37,426 nucleotides of DNA from UBA6911 sp964481255 (GTDB lineage Bacteria; Acidobacteriota; UBA6911), in assembly GCA_964481255.1 (NCBI GenBank), contig CAYZTZ010000020.1:1-37426 (forward strand), written 5' to 3'. Below are positions 24,975 through 34,992 of the stretch, piece after piece (the first letter of the stretch is position 1; each line of letters opens with the position of its first letter). The translations under genes and the position numbers were made by a program. The notes beneath the pieces were generated by a model. That model was not told the DNA's origin and searched no databases. It saw only the letters and a list, made by a program, of their open reading frames with translations.

Positions 24975-25659
24975 GGATTAATCTCCGTCTCATCAAAGAT
25001 GGATTGCCGACGAAATATCCGCGTCCATGGCTCGGGAGCCGAAGCTCTATCTCAGAACCGACAGTCAGGCAACAGCCGTCATAAATAAGCGACAACTCTC
25101 CCTGTAACGCTAGCCAAGAGGCTTCGCCCCTTGAAATCCCCGCACACAGGATAGGGTGGTGAATTCGAGACTTCTGGTCGCGCGCGGGGATTCGAGAAGT
25201 CAGGAGTCGGAAGTCAGGAGAGGAATACGGAAGAAAGAAGCAATCCCGCATCCGCTTTCCCTATTCTTGAAGCACCGGGAGGCCGACGCTGAACCGGGAA
25301 CTTCATCTCCTGAACCATTTAAGTCTGAGATTTTTCGAGCAAGTATCAAAAATAACCCCTATAGCCCGTTCCGCCGGGCGACTTCGCCGTGATGCTTCTT
25401 CCCGGATCCGGCGGTGTGCGGCCAGGCTCAAAGATCCCTATTCAGCCACGCATAGGATTTCTTTCCGCTCCGCCGGGCCATGATAAAAACATTCCAATTG
25501 CGCCGTGACAACGGTGAAAATCGCTGCATCAGGTCGAGGCGGAATTAATTTTCCGGCTTCCCGGATTCGGTCCGCCGAAACAGCCATTCTCCCGTCTCTT
25601 CCGGCCCGAGCTCTCCCACTGGAAGGCGAAGCGACCGCTCTCGGTTTATAAAGCGCAGC
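24975..25659. other. Intergenic region with dispersed repeats
   Basis: These 685 bases separate the frameshifted TonB receptor gene from selenoprotein A. They contain the inverted copy (25120-25143) of the 24-base block found at 4091-4114 and a GTCAGGAGTCGGAAGTCAGG-like module near 25198-25218. I see no coding sequence, RNA gene or clear promoter. Confidence 0.5.
25120..25143. repeat. 24-base dispersed repeat, copy 2
   Basis: The sequence is the exact reverse complement of 4091-4114. A partial GCGCGCGGGGATT copy follows at about 25177-25189. Confidence 0.75.
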
Positions 25660-28600
25660 CTAAAACTGGAACCGGGCGACAATTATCCCCGCTCGAGGCG
25701 GAGCGGCCACGGTCCTCGAATTGATGTATCCAAAGCCGGAGATCGGCTGGCCGCTTGGGCTTCTGGTCTGGGTGGCTTTGGCGTTGGTCGATGTAGGATT
25801 ACTCATCTCGGTGCGGTTGAAAATGTTTGAGAAATCCGCCCGTATATTCAACGAGACTCCCTCTTTCAACTGGAAGTTGCGCCCGAGACTCATGTTTTCA
25901 CTGGGCCGGCGCTGCTGCCGGTAATCGTTGTAGTACGCGGCTCCGGTCCCGAATTGTCCGGCAGGCGGATCGACCCAGGCGTTCGGATTCAGAACAAAAT
26001 CCTTGTTCGGATCGATGCAATGGCAGTTGAGATCCTTGGTGAACAAAGGCTCACCCGGCACTCGGTTGGCGAAGGTGTTCTGGAAAAGCACCGAGCTGAG
26101 CTGATTTTGTGCAATTGGAGCCTGAATCGGCATGCCGCTTGCGTACTGCAAGGTTGCGGCGATCGTCCAATCCCGCAGTATCCAGGAAACAACCTTGTAG
26201 GTATTCCATCTCGGCACGGTGTAATTCGCCGCCATCACAAAAGTGAAGGGCCGGGACAGCATGGAAAGGTATTTGTTCACATGCCGGTCGAATACGTTGT
26301 TTACCGCTGCACCGCTTACGCCCATGGCATTCCCCACCTGCTCCGCACCCATGGTCAGCTCTTTCTGCCAGGTAAAGGCTCCGGTGAGATCAAGCCCATG
26401 GGAATAGCGCTTGGTCGCCTTTAACTGCAACGAGTCATACCAGGTTTTGCCGAGGGGTGCCCACATATAGCGGATGGCCTGCGCACTGTCGCTCGAGCCC
26501 GCAAACTGCGGAAACGGGCGCAACGATTGGCCACGGTAGCCGTCATCGGAAAACCGTCATAGGGCGGTATGTTGAATCCCCGTTGCGCCGCCAGCGCTGA
26601 ATTCAGCGGGGAAGTCAGCAGCTTCCGGTCATCGGCGTTGTTGACGTCGAGCCCGAACGACGCAATCCGCTCGGCTGTCAGCGCATTGACATTGATCAGA
26701 TCGTTTGCTTCCCACCAGACGCCGCGGTTTCCGACGTAGGAGATCTCCACGACCAGGTTCTGAAAGATCTCGCGCTGAATGCCGATGCTCCATTGTATCT
26801 GCCTCGGCGGCCGGCCCGCGTTGTGATCGATGGCGACCGGGGGCGCAGTAAGCGTGCCTGGACGAGGATACAAACCGGCATCCAAAACAGGCCACGGTGG
26901 CGGCGCAGGCATGCCGTTGCGCAAAAGGCCCGCCGGCGCGCCGTACGCGGGCGAGTAATACGGGTTGTTGGAGCCGACTTTCCACGATGCCTGATTCTCG
27001 GTAGCTGTTTGCCCGTAAGCGACGCCCAATCCCATACGCAGGACGGTCTTGGGCGAAATCTGATATGCGGCTCCCAGTCGGGGACCGAACGCATAGGGGT
27101 ATACCTCCGCGAAGTCGCAGTTGCAGTGACCCGGTCCGGAACCTTCATAAATCACGGCGCCCAACAAGCCGCCCGCTGAAGGATTCGGGGTCCCGGGGGA
27201 GAAACTCGCAACCCGGCCGTGCGGATCCTTGAAGTACTCCTGGTAATCCCACCGGAGTCCGTAGTCGAGTGTAAATCTGCGGGTCACCTTCCAGGTATCC
27301 TGAGCAAACGCCGACCATGCCGATTTGCCCAGCCGGGGCATGCTGGGAACCCCGGAGTTGCCGTCGGCAATGAGCCCCAGGAGAAAACTCGCGTAGGGGA
27401 ATCCAACGGTGCCGCCCTGCAAGTTCTGCCCCAGAGTCGAGGGAAGCCCCGTCTGAACGGCGCTGAAGTTATAGTAACCGTAAGAGGGGGCATACAATGT
27501 AGTCGGGTATTTCTCCTGGCGCAATTCCGCACCGAACTTGAGCGTGTGGTTATTCCTCACCCATGTGAGGCTCGCGCTTCCGGAAGGTTTGAACATAACC
27601 GATTTGGTTTGCATATAAGGACCCATGTTGCCGGTCGGCATGCTGACCGCGCGCGCCGACATGCCGCCGCGCGCCGCCGAGAGTCCCGAAATGAACGGGA
27701 AGACGGTATACAGCGATCCCGGGAGACCGAGTTCCTTGAGCTGGTCGAAGTTGGTGTGGTTCGCGGGATCCCGGAAATCCAGATTCTGAACCCCGGCAGT
27801 CAAATGAAGCACCATGGTCGGCGTAATGGTATAATCAAAAGCCATCTGCGCGATATAGGACTTCTGGTTCGTATTCCTATTGGTAGAGACCGGAGTCTCA
27901 ATGCCGTCTCCCCCCGGAGGCCCCGGCGCCTGCTTGTTCAGGATATCCGTCGCCGACCAGAAAAACGACAGCTTGGTGCGCTCGCTCAGGTTGTGATTGA
28001 TTTTAAAGGCCGGGATGGTCCGAATGTTGGGGCTATCCCAAGGGTGCAGATAGTTGTTGGTTATATTCGGGCTCGTGGGTTTCGGAATAAGATCCTGGAT
28101 CTTGAGCGCGACCGGGTCCAGTGGAGTGTAACGCGGACTGCCGGGATCCGTGCAGATCACATTCAAAGTCTGTCCATCGCACCCCATGAAGGGATCCCGG
28201 ACGCGCGCGCCATTGACAAGGCGCTCGGTCGCCGGATCGTAGATTGTGCCTTCCATGATGTCGCGCCCGATAGGATCCGTGCCCAGCTTCCGCCCCGTCA
28301 GAGCCTGACGGAAATCCCCGCTGCGATAGGCCAGGGTGGGCATCGTGTACGTGGTGCTGTTATATTTGGTCGTCTCGCGGTACTGCTCGAAGCTGAAAAA
28401 GAAAAATGTCTTGTCGTGACCGTCATAAAGCTTCGGGATCCATACCGGCCCGCCAAGGGTGAAACCATAGTCGTTCCTGCGGACCCGGTTCTTGGTGTTG
28501 ACATAGGGCTGACTTGCGTTTAACGCCTCATTGGACCAATAGTCGTAGGCGCTTCCATGGTACGCGTTGGTGCCGGATTTCATGGTGACATTGAAATAGC

Positions 28601-29297
28601 CTCCGCCGGCCTGTCCAAACTCGGCGGCATAGTTGCTGGTCTGAATCGCAACCTCTTCAATGGCGGCCATGCTTTGTTGACTCATGCCGGTGCTCTGCTG
28701 CAGCATTCCGTTGGTGGCCTCCATGCCGTCGACGCGGACGCTCATCGAAGCGGAAGGAGCTCCATTGACCCGAAACCAGGCTCTATTCTGATAGAGCGCA
28801 CCCGGAAGCAAAGTCATCACCGCATAGGGGTCCCGAATGATGTTGGAAAATCCCAGTATGGGCAGGCTGTCCGCACGCGCGGCGGTGATGTTATGGCTGA
28901 GTTCGCCGCTCTCCGTCTTCAGAAGCGGCGCATCGGCGCTGACGGAAACGGTCTCGCTGATGCTGCCCACCTCCATCGCGATATCAATACGCAAAGTCTG
29001 CGCCACCATGACCGTGATTCCGGTTCGTGAATACTGCTTGAATCCCGCCTGGGTCGCTGTCAGCTGATAGACGCCGACCGGCAGCTGGGCCAAAGTGTAA
29101 TTGCCGGTTGTCGAAGTGACAGTCTGATAAACGGCTCCCGTCTGTATGTTCCTGGCTTCAATCTGGGCTTTCGGGATCATCGCGCCGGCCGGGTCCGAGA
29201 CCGTCCCGGTGATCGCGCCGCGGTCGCTTTGAGCCGAAGCCGGCGTTGCTGCGAGGATAAGACACGCAAATGCAATCAAGCATACCTTGGAACGCAT
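25660..29297 (-). pseudogene. Oar-like TonB-dependent receptor, single frameshift
   Basis: This is a 1212-residue outer-membrane receptor of the Oar type once one base is restored. It has a signal peptide (1-22), a carboxypeptidase-regulatory-like beta domain (about 26-110), a plug (about 115-240) and a large beta-barrel ending in Phe. The frame shifts near 26529: upstream codons end PMTATVAN, and the downstream frame resumes LRPFPQFAG. Adding one C there gives VAQSLRPFPQF, a common Acidobacteriota barrel block, and makes the length divisible by three. The cause could be a recent mutation, phase variation or a sequencing error. The ATG at 29297 has an AGGAGG site. Such receptors import nutrients or polymers. 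It is transcribed divergently from the flavoprotein. Confidence 0.88.
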
Positions 29298-29525
29298 CGG
29301 ATTTACCCTCCTATCGCCTGCAATTTGGGGGTCGCACAAAAACACCCGTTGGATTTAGTTTTCCTGCCAACTCCGTTGGCAACTGCCTCAGCCTCCGCGG
29401 ATTATGTGCTTTTAGAGCTCGCTCATCCCGGCACTGATGACAGCCGCGCTTCTCAGGCAATCATGCCGCGTAACGGCGGGGACATTCACGGACTTCAATC
29501 GAATTCTGTTGCTGTTTGATAACTC

Positions 29526-29562
29526 AAAAAACCGCTCCACCCCTCTGCCGGAGAGGGGAGCG
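29526..29562 (-). terminator. Terminator-like hairpin in the receptor leader
   Basis: On the minus strand an 11-bp GC-rich stem (AGAGGGG/CCCCTCT core plus CGCT/AGCG) with a small bulge is followed immediately by six T (29531-29526). It lies between the receptor promoter (29612-29583) and its start at 29297, so it would act as an attenuator. I recognise no riboswitch in the leader. Confidence 0.6.
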
Positions 29563-29582
29563 TCTCCGCTACTAATGCCTTG

Positions 29583-29612
29583 GTATTACCCGATCTGCCG
29601 ATAGCTTGTCAA
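29583..29612 (-). promoter_or_regulatory. Receptor promoter
   Basis: A -35 TTGACA (29612-29607) and a -10 TAATAC (29588-29583) are separated by 18 bp, giving a leader of about 280 bases. The rest of 29298-30030 holds no gene I can support. Confidence 0.65.
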
Positions 29613-29619
29613 GAAAATT

Positions 29620-29637
29620 TGTCACAAATATCTGACA
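29620..29637. promoter_or_regulatory. Possible operator between receptor and flavoprotein
   Basis: The inverted repeat TGTCA-N8-TGACA lies 8 bases upstream of the receptor -35, between the divergent genes. It is a plausible dimeric regulator site. The regulator is unknown. Confidence 0.35.
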
Positions 29638-30030
29638 TTACGGCGAGGCCCGGCCGGAACATTGTGGTATAGTGGTCCCATCGTGAGAAACCGCCGGATG
29701 ATGCGCCCATACTTGCTGACAAGTTCACCATTCAACGGACATGCCAATTTACCTTGGATGTGCAAATGGCGGACGCCGAAGAAGAGGACCCGTTATTGGA
29801 ATCTGTGGCGCGATCCCGACCGCGATCGGGGCTGCCGGCGGGGTGATCGAAAATGAAGGTAACAGGCTTGTGAAACTTTTCGCCGGAAAGAAAAGACTGT
29901 ATGACATCTTTAATCATTCAGTGGCCTCTTTCGGTGCGTTCCCGGCTTGTTCCTGCATGCCGATACGCCGATGGGGGCCTCTTGTTATTCAAATCCCGCG
30001 AATAACCCGGGTTCAGAAAGGACAGATGCC

Positions 30031-31680
30031 ATGAGTTCATTGACACGAAGACGGTTTGTTCACAGGTCTATCACTGGAGCAACAGCCGGATTGCTGTTTG
30101 GCGGCGGAGCAGGTTCCGTCTTGGCGAGCGACGGTTCCAGGCCATGGCTTCCACGAAAATGGGATCGCGAAGCGGATGTAGTGGTTGTGGGTTCCGGATT
30201 TGCCGGCAGCAATGCCGCTATTGCCAGCCACGATGCGGGGGCGACAGTGCTGATCCTTGAAAAAGCGCCGGAACAATTTGCCGGAGGAAATTCCTCCGTT
30301 TCCGGAGGAGGAATATCCATTCCCTTAAACTCTGAGGAGGCCAAAAAGTATTATCGCGCGTTGGGTTTCGGAACCGTTCCGGAGGATCTGGTCTCGGATA
30401 TGGCACAGGCCCTCGTCAGGGTTCCGGAGCAGCTCAAGAAAATCGGCATTGAAGTCGGGCCGGTCCAAATGACCTCCGGCAAGCCGGCCGCCAAGCCGGC
30501 GGCCGTGCCGGTTCGGGCGCCTTCCGGCCTGAACCTGCTGCCGGGCGCCGGCAATAACAGGATTTACGCCATCGTGCCCAAAGACGGCTTCCCACGGATG
30601 GGAACAGGAAAGGATCTGTACTTGGCCCATAAGAATTGCCTGAAAAACAGAAAAATCGAAATATTGTACGAGACTCCGGCAAAAGAACTCATCCAAAACC
30701 CGATAGACAAATCCATCCAGGGAGTGGTGGCGGAACATGAGGGCAAGAGGATATATGTCAAAGCCGGAAGGGGGGTTGTCCTTGCGTGCGGGGGCTATGA
30801 AGCCAACTACGAGATGCAGGTTTATTTCAATTTCCCGGGGATAAAAATATACCCATGGGGCACACCGTACAACACGGGAGACGGCATCAAGATGGCCTCC
30901 GAAGTCGGAGCCCCTCTCTGGCACATGTGCAACCTTGAATGGGATGGCCCGTGCGTAAAAGCGCCCAGCGAGAAATACGGCATCGCGATCCAGGCGGGAA
31001 TCCTTACAATGTCGGGAGTGCCGGGGAATTACATCCTGGTAAACAAGTACGGCAAGCGATTCATGAACGATACCAAGAGCCTGACGCATATCAAGGAAAC
31101 GCTGGAACTGACCTACTTCGACCATGAGAAGGTTGAATATCCCAACCTGCCGTTCTATATCATTTTCGATGAGACGTACCGGGTGAAGCGCCCGCTGGTG
31201 CCGAAAAGCACCTTTGCGTGGAATCATGTCCACAAGGTGGTCGAATGGAGCCCCGACAACAGCGCTGAAATCGAGAAAGGCTGGATCCTCAAGGCGGACA
31301 CGATTCAGGAACTTGCGGCAAAGAGCGGAATCGACCCCGCCGGGCTTGAAGCGACGGTTTCGAAATACAATGAGTACTGCCAGGCGGGTAAAGACGCTGA
31401 TTTCAAACGGCGCCCGGAGCACCTCTTTCCCGTGGCGACTCCACCCTATTACGCCGCCGAGCTGGCTCTCACCGTTACAAATACACAGGGCGGACCCAAG
31501 CACAACGGGAAAGCGCAGACTCTTAACAAGGACGACAAACCCATCCCGAGGCTGTACACGCCGGGAGAACTCGGCTCATTTTTCGGCTTTCTGTACCCGG
31601 GCGGAAGCAATATCGCCGAGGCGATTGCATTCGGCCGCATTGCCGGAGAAAACGCCGCCGCAGAAAAGCCCTGGTCGTAG
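30031..31680 (+). CDS. Tat-exported FAD-binding fumarate reductase/ketosteroid dehydrogenase-like flavoprotein
   Basis: This 549-aa flavoprotein starts with a twin-arginine signal (TRRRFVHRS at 5-13, then a hydrophobic stretch to about 32), so it is probably exported folded with FAD. The FAD domain has GSGFAGS (54-60) followed by the VLILEK strand, and the GGNSSVSGGGIS block (85-96) typical of FAD_binding_2 enzymes. The C-terminal block LGSFFGFLYPGGSNIAEAIAFGRIAGENAA binds flavin. Family members reduce or desaturate fumarate, urocanate, 3-ketosteroids and similar compounds; the substrate here is unknown. Selenoprotein B follows 269 bases downstream on the same strand. The ATG at 31031 minus 1000, i.e. 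30031, has an AAAGGA site about 10 bases before it. Confidence 0.88.
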   Translation: MSSLTRRRFVHRSITGATAGLLFGGGAGSVLASDGSRPWLPRKWDREADVVVVGSGFAGSNAAIASHDAGATVLILEKAPEQFAGGNSSVSGGGISIPLNSEEAKKYYRALGFGTVPEDLVSDMAQALVRVPEQLKKIGIEVGPVQMTSGKPAAKPAAVPVRAPSGLNLLPGAGNNRIYAIVPKDGFPRMGTGKDLYLAHKNCLKNRKIEILYETPAKELIQNPIDKSIQGVVAEHEGKRIYVKAGRGVVLACGGYEANYEMQVYFNFPGIKIYPWGTPYNTGDGIKMASEVGAPLWHMCNLEWDGPCVKAPSEKYGIAIQAGILTMSGVPGNYILVNKYGKRFMNDTKSLTHIKETLELTYFDHEKVEYPNLPFYIIFDETYRVKRPLVPKSTFAWNHVHKVVEWSPDNSAEIEKGWILKADTIQELAAKSGIDPAGLEATVSKYNEYCQAGKDADFKRRPEHLFPVATPPYYAAELALTVTNTQGGPKHNGKAQTLNKDDKPIPRLYTPGELGSFFGFLYPGGSNIAEAIAFGRIAGENAAAEKPWS

Positions 31681-31949
31681 CTGAACCGGGCGCCGGAGTC
31701 CGATTCGCCGCTGCAGCTTTTTTGGCCCGGGGGCCGGAGTTGAAATAGCCGTCGCAGGAAGCGGAACCAATCCTTGCCGGCGCGCCATGCCTCCGCGAAT
31801 TGCATCGCATGCTTGGTCAAGATTATCCGCGAAATGGAAGACGCGCGTTCCCGCCCTCTGTACTGCGAACCCTTGACAACGCCGGGATCAAGGCATAGAA
31901 ATGCCTCTCGTCCCACTGAAGCGCCACTTTGCAGAAAGGAGCAGATGTC

Positions 31950-33710
31950 GTGAAAAACGCGATCAGTTTACCCCTCGCCGTATTGGGCCTCATCGCGGGT
32001 CTTAGCATTTCATGCGCTCCGAAGGGGGAAAAGGCCGTCCTTACGGTGATGAACCCCATGGGCCAGCCCCCTCAGACGCCCCTCATACCGCGGGCGCCCC
32101 GGGTGGACACGTTGAACGGCAAGACGGTGTACATCGTCGACGCCAGGTACCCGCTCACACACCAGCTCTTCGAAGAATTGCAGAAACTCCTCTCCGAGAG
32201 ATTCCCCGCGACGAGCTGGGTCGTGAAAGAAAAGTCGGGCACCTATATGGACGACGACCCGAAGCTTTGGGAGGAGATCAAGGCGAACGGGCACGCGATG
32301 ATCCTGGGAGTCGGGCATTGAAGCAGCTGCACGCCGGCGGTCGTCGGCCACGCCATCACAGTCGAGAAAATGGGGATCCCCGCCCTGCCCATCGTCACCC
32401 GGAGATTCCAGGATCTGGCGGAGAAGACAGCCGCGGGACTCGGGATGCCGCGCGAGCAGATCGTCTATGTCCCCCATCCTGTTTCGAACAAGCCCGCCGC
32501 GGAATGCCGCAAGTATCTCGAAGGGAACGACCCGGTCACCGGCAAGCCGATTGTAGATGAAATCGTGGCGGCGCTTTCCGCTCCCTTGACCCAGGAGGAC
32601 AGAAAAACCGGGTTTGTGGAAGCGCCCCGCGAAAGGCTTCTCCGGCCGGACACCGCGGAGAACCTGAAGCGGCGATTGACGGAAGCGGGCATGACCGACG
32701 GCCTGCCCGTCATCCTGCCGAGCGAAGATAAGGTCGCAGAAATGCTCAAGGGGACGAGCCGCAAGCCGGACGAGGTCGTGGGCCAGATGCGTCCGTCGCT
32801 GGCCCAGAAGGGATGGAGCTACACGGTCGAAATGGTGGCCGTCAACGCGGTCATGGCGGGCGCCCGCCCGGAGCACTTTCCCGTGATCCTGGCCCTGGCT
32901 TCAACGGGACAGGCCTCCCTGCCCTCCTCCACGTCGTCCATGGCCAGGATGATGATTCTTAACGGGCCGGTGCGCAACGAGCTGAAATTCAACATGGGGA
33001 TCGGGGCGCTCGGACCGTTCGCCGAGGCCAACGCCGTCATCGGCAGGGCCTGGACCCTCGTCACGAAAAACCTCGGGGGAGGCGGCAAGACCGGGATCAC
33101 TTACCTGGGGACGCTGGGGAACAACCTCAACTACAACAATCTCTGCTTCGCGGAAAAAGAAGAGGCGCTGCCCGAAGGATGGAAGCCCCTGCACGTGCAG
33201 AAGGGCTTCCGCGGCGACGAGAGCGTCGTGAGCGTCTTCAACGGCTGGACGCTTCTGAACTACAGCGCCTATAATCCGGATCCCTACCACCAGCTGATGC
33301 GGCGTCAGATGGTGGCGCTGGAAATGAGCGGAGCGGGAGCGCACCACACGCCGGACGTGAATATTCAGACCGCCGGGCTCCTGGTCATGGACCCGCTGGT
33401 GGCCAAGGCGCTGAAAGAGGAAGAGGGTTTCGCTTCCAAGGAAAAACTGAACAAGTGGCTCACCGACAATGTCCATTTCACGATGTGGAACTACTGGAAC
33501 GCCCTGCCCGGCAATTTGAAAAAGGCGAAGGCGGGCGTCGAGCCTTATGCATCCCTGCTGAAGGTTCCTCCGGAGTTTGACTCGCCGCTTCCGCTCTTCC
33601 ACCCGGAGGCCGGGGTGGAAATCGTGGTGACGGGCGGAGAGACCAACGCCTTTTGGTACGCCGGAGATTTTCGCTATCTGGCAAGCGCCTCCGTGGACAA
33701 ATGGCGCTGA
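31950..33710 (+). CDS. Exported UGSC-related selenoprotein B (Sec at codon 124)
   Basis: This is a 586-codon protein if the in-frame UGA at 32319-32321 is read as selenocysteine. It has an N-terminal signal sequence with a lipobox-like end (SISC near codon 22), a UGSC-like domain with GH-Sec-SSC at codons 122-127 and the same large C-terminal domain as copy A, ending in DKWR. Residues after the UGA align with copy A (ITVEKMGIPALPIVTRRFQ against LSVERLGVPTAPIITRRFQ), so the UGA is not a real stop. It lacks the low-complexity insert of copy A. The GTG at 31950 has an AGGAG site. The flavoprotein gene is upstream, and a lipoprotein gene follows 13 bases downstream, suggesting one export-linked redox unit. 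Confidence 0.87.
32319..32348 (+). promoter_or_regulatory. Candidate bacterial SECIS for selenoprotein B
   Basis: After the UGA come 11 bases, then the 6-bp stem GCCGGC/GUCGGC with the loop GGUC. GGUC is the loop core recognised by SelB in E. coli fdhF, at the same distance. This is the better of the two SECIS candidates. Confidence 0.78.
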
Positions 33711-33723
33711 TCCGGAGGTATTC

Positions 33724-34275
33724 TTGACAAACCGACTCGTCTGGATCCTGGGAATAAGCCTGGCGGTTCTCCTCGCAGCCGCCTGTTCCGAAGAGGCGGC
33801 GGGACCCGCGCCCGGGTCTTCATTGTCCAGAGCGGCCGCCGTCGGAACAACGGTCTCGGCCATCGTCGAACTCAGCGACCTGTACCGGGCGCCTGAAACC
33901 TACGACGTAAGAATCACCGTGAAGGAAATCGCGCGCGGCGAGGCGGCCCGAGAGCTCCGGGCGAAGGGAGGCGCGCCGGTGATCCCGGCGAAAAAAGGAT
34001 TCCAGCATTTGCTGGCGCGAATCCGGGTTGAATTCGCCGCCCGCGGGGCTCCGGGAGACAAGAGCTGGCCGCTGGACGCGAAACAGTTCAGCGTCTATTC
34101 CGGCTCCGGCAGTCCCTATGACGCGTCCTGCGCACCGCCGCCGGAACCGAGGCTGGGCGGAACGCTTCGCGCGGGGGAATCGCTGGAAGGCTGGACGGCG
34201 TTTGAGGTGGCCGAGGATGACGGCGAACCGGTGATCACGTTCAGCCCCGGCGGCGTGTGGATGCGCCTTTACTAG
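33724..34275 (+). CDS. Lipoprotein of unknown function
   Basis: This 183-aa protein begins with a lipoprotein signal ending in LAAAC (Cys21). The mature part has an alternating strand pattern (about 55-180) like the telokin/DUF4352 immunoglobulin-like fold of many bacterial lipoproteins. Its RIRVEF strand and late EGWTAFEVAED block are typical. Specific function is unknown. The start is a TTG at 33724 with a GGAGG site 5 bases upstream. It lies 13 bases after selenoprotein B and is probably co-transcribed. It would sit on the periplasmic face of a membrane, where it could partner with the exported selenoprotein. Confidence 0.75.
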   Translation: MTNRLVWILGISLAVLLAAACSEEAAGPAPGSSLSRAAAVGTTVSAIVELSDLYRAPETYDVRITVKEIARGEAARELRAKGGAPVIPAKKGFQHLLARIRVEFAARGAPGDKSWPLDAKQFSVYSGSGSPYDASCAPPPEPRLGGTLRAGESLEGWTAFEVAEDDGEPVITFSPGGVWMRLY

Positions 34276-34284
34276 AATCGGGCG

Positions 34285-34502
34285 GGGAAAGGGTCCTGAG
34301 GGGCATCCTCCGCAACGACCTCTATATCTTCACTCACCGCGAATTCAAGGAGGGGGTCGCGGAGCGCATGGAGGCCATGCTGGCGGCCTTTCCCGACGAG
34401 GAGATCAACCGCGCCCGAGCGGCCGAGATTCCCCACCTGATCTCCAACCTGGTTTTCCGAAAGTCCCTAAACAAGGCCACGGATGGACACGGCGCGTCAT
34501 AG
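34285..34502 (+). pseudogene. C-terminal remnant of a short-chain dehydrogenase (SDR)
   Basis: About 70 codons resemble the end of SDR enzymes (the block NDLYIFTHREF followed by GVAERMEAMLAAFP). No Rossmann glycine motif or catalytic YxxxK lies upstream, and the reading frame enters from within the lipoprotein gene. This is the tail of a lost gene. Confidence 0.65.
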
Positions 34503-34880
34503 CCGCAACGGCATAACCATGCGGGCCGCGGGCAACATGAGGAAAGAGCGCGCCGGGCCGGACGCGACGGAGCAGAGCGAAAGGACAACCCCCGCCGCTA
34601 CGAGGAAAACCTTGCGGCGTCCCGCCCGACCGGCGATCGTCCCGATCACAAATCCTTGAATCGCCCGGGTGAAAGCAAGGCCTGAGGCAAGCAAACCGAC
34701 CCGCTCCTTCGTCAGATTCAGGTCCGGCATCAAAACGGCGCCGGATAGGTCATGGCATTTCGATCCAAAAACACGATCCCGAAATTCAGGCTCCGCAGGA
34801 CCGTCCGCATCGTTTCATACGACCGCTGCCTTTGCGCGCGCTTTTCTTCATGAAACCCTCCGGCTTCAATGAACTTTTCA
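34497..34880 (-). pseudogene. Broken MFS transporter remnant
   Basis: On the minus strand a segment reading NFGIVFLDRNAMTYPAPF (about 34800-34740) and one reading LTKERVGLLASG, then GRAGRRKVFL (34733-34500), match the first three helices of a major-facilitator transporter. They lie in different frames, with a shift near 34735, and the sequence ends abruptly at 34500. The SDR remnant abuts it there, so a deletion or rearrangement joined them. The remaining bases to 34992 hold nothing I can support. Confidence 0.65.
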
Positions 34881-34992
34881 TCCTTTTCGAGGATGCCGGC
34901 GGGCTCGGAATCGATGCTCCCAACGAGCGGATTTTAAAGTTTCCTTTGTCAGAACCGGAAGCTATCGAGGATAACGACCTGCGCCGCTGCGA

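Noticed and set aside
29298..29525. A riboswitch in the receptor leader
   Set aside because: Only a small TGCCAAC/GTTGGCA hairpin and the terminator-like stem are visible; no consensus of a known riboswitch class was found.
29741..30034. A 97-codon plus-strand frame before the flavoprotein
   Set aside because: It has no ribosome site, no domain and an unlikely composition; the flavoprotein starts at its own Tat signal at 30031.
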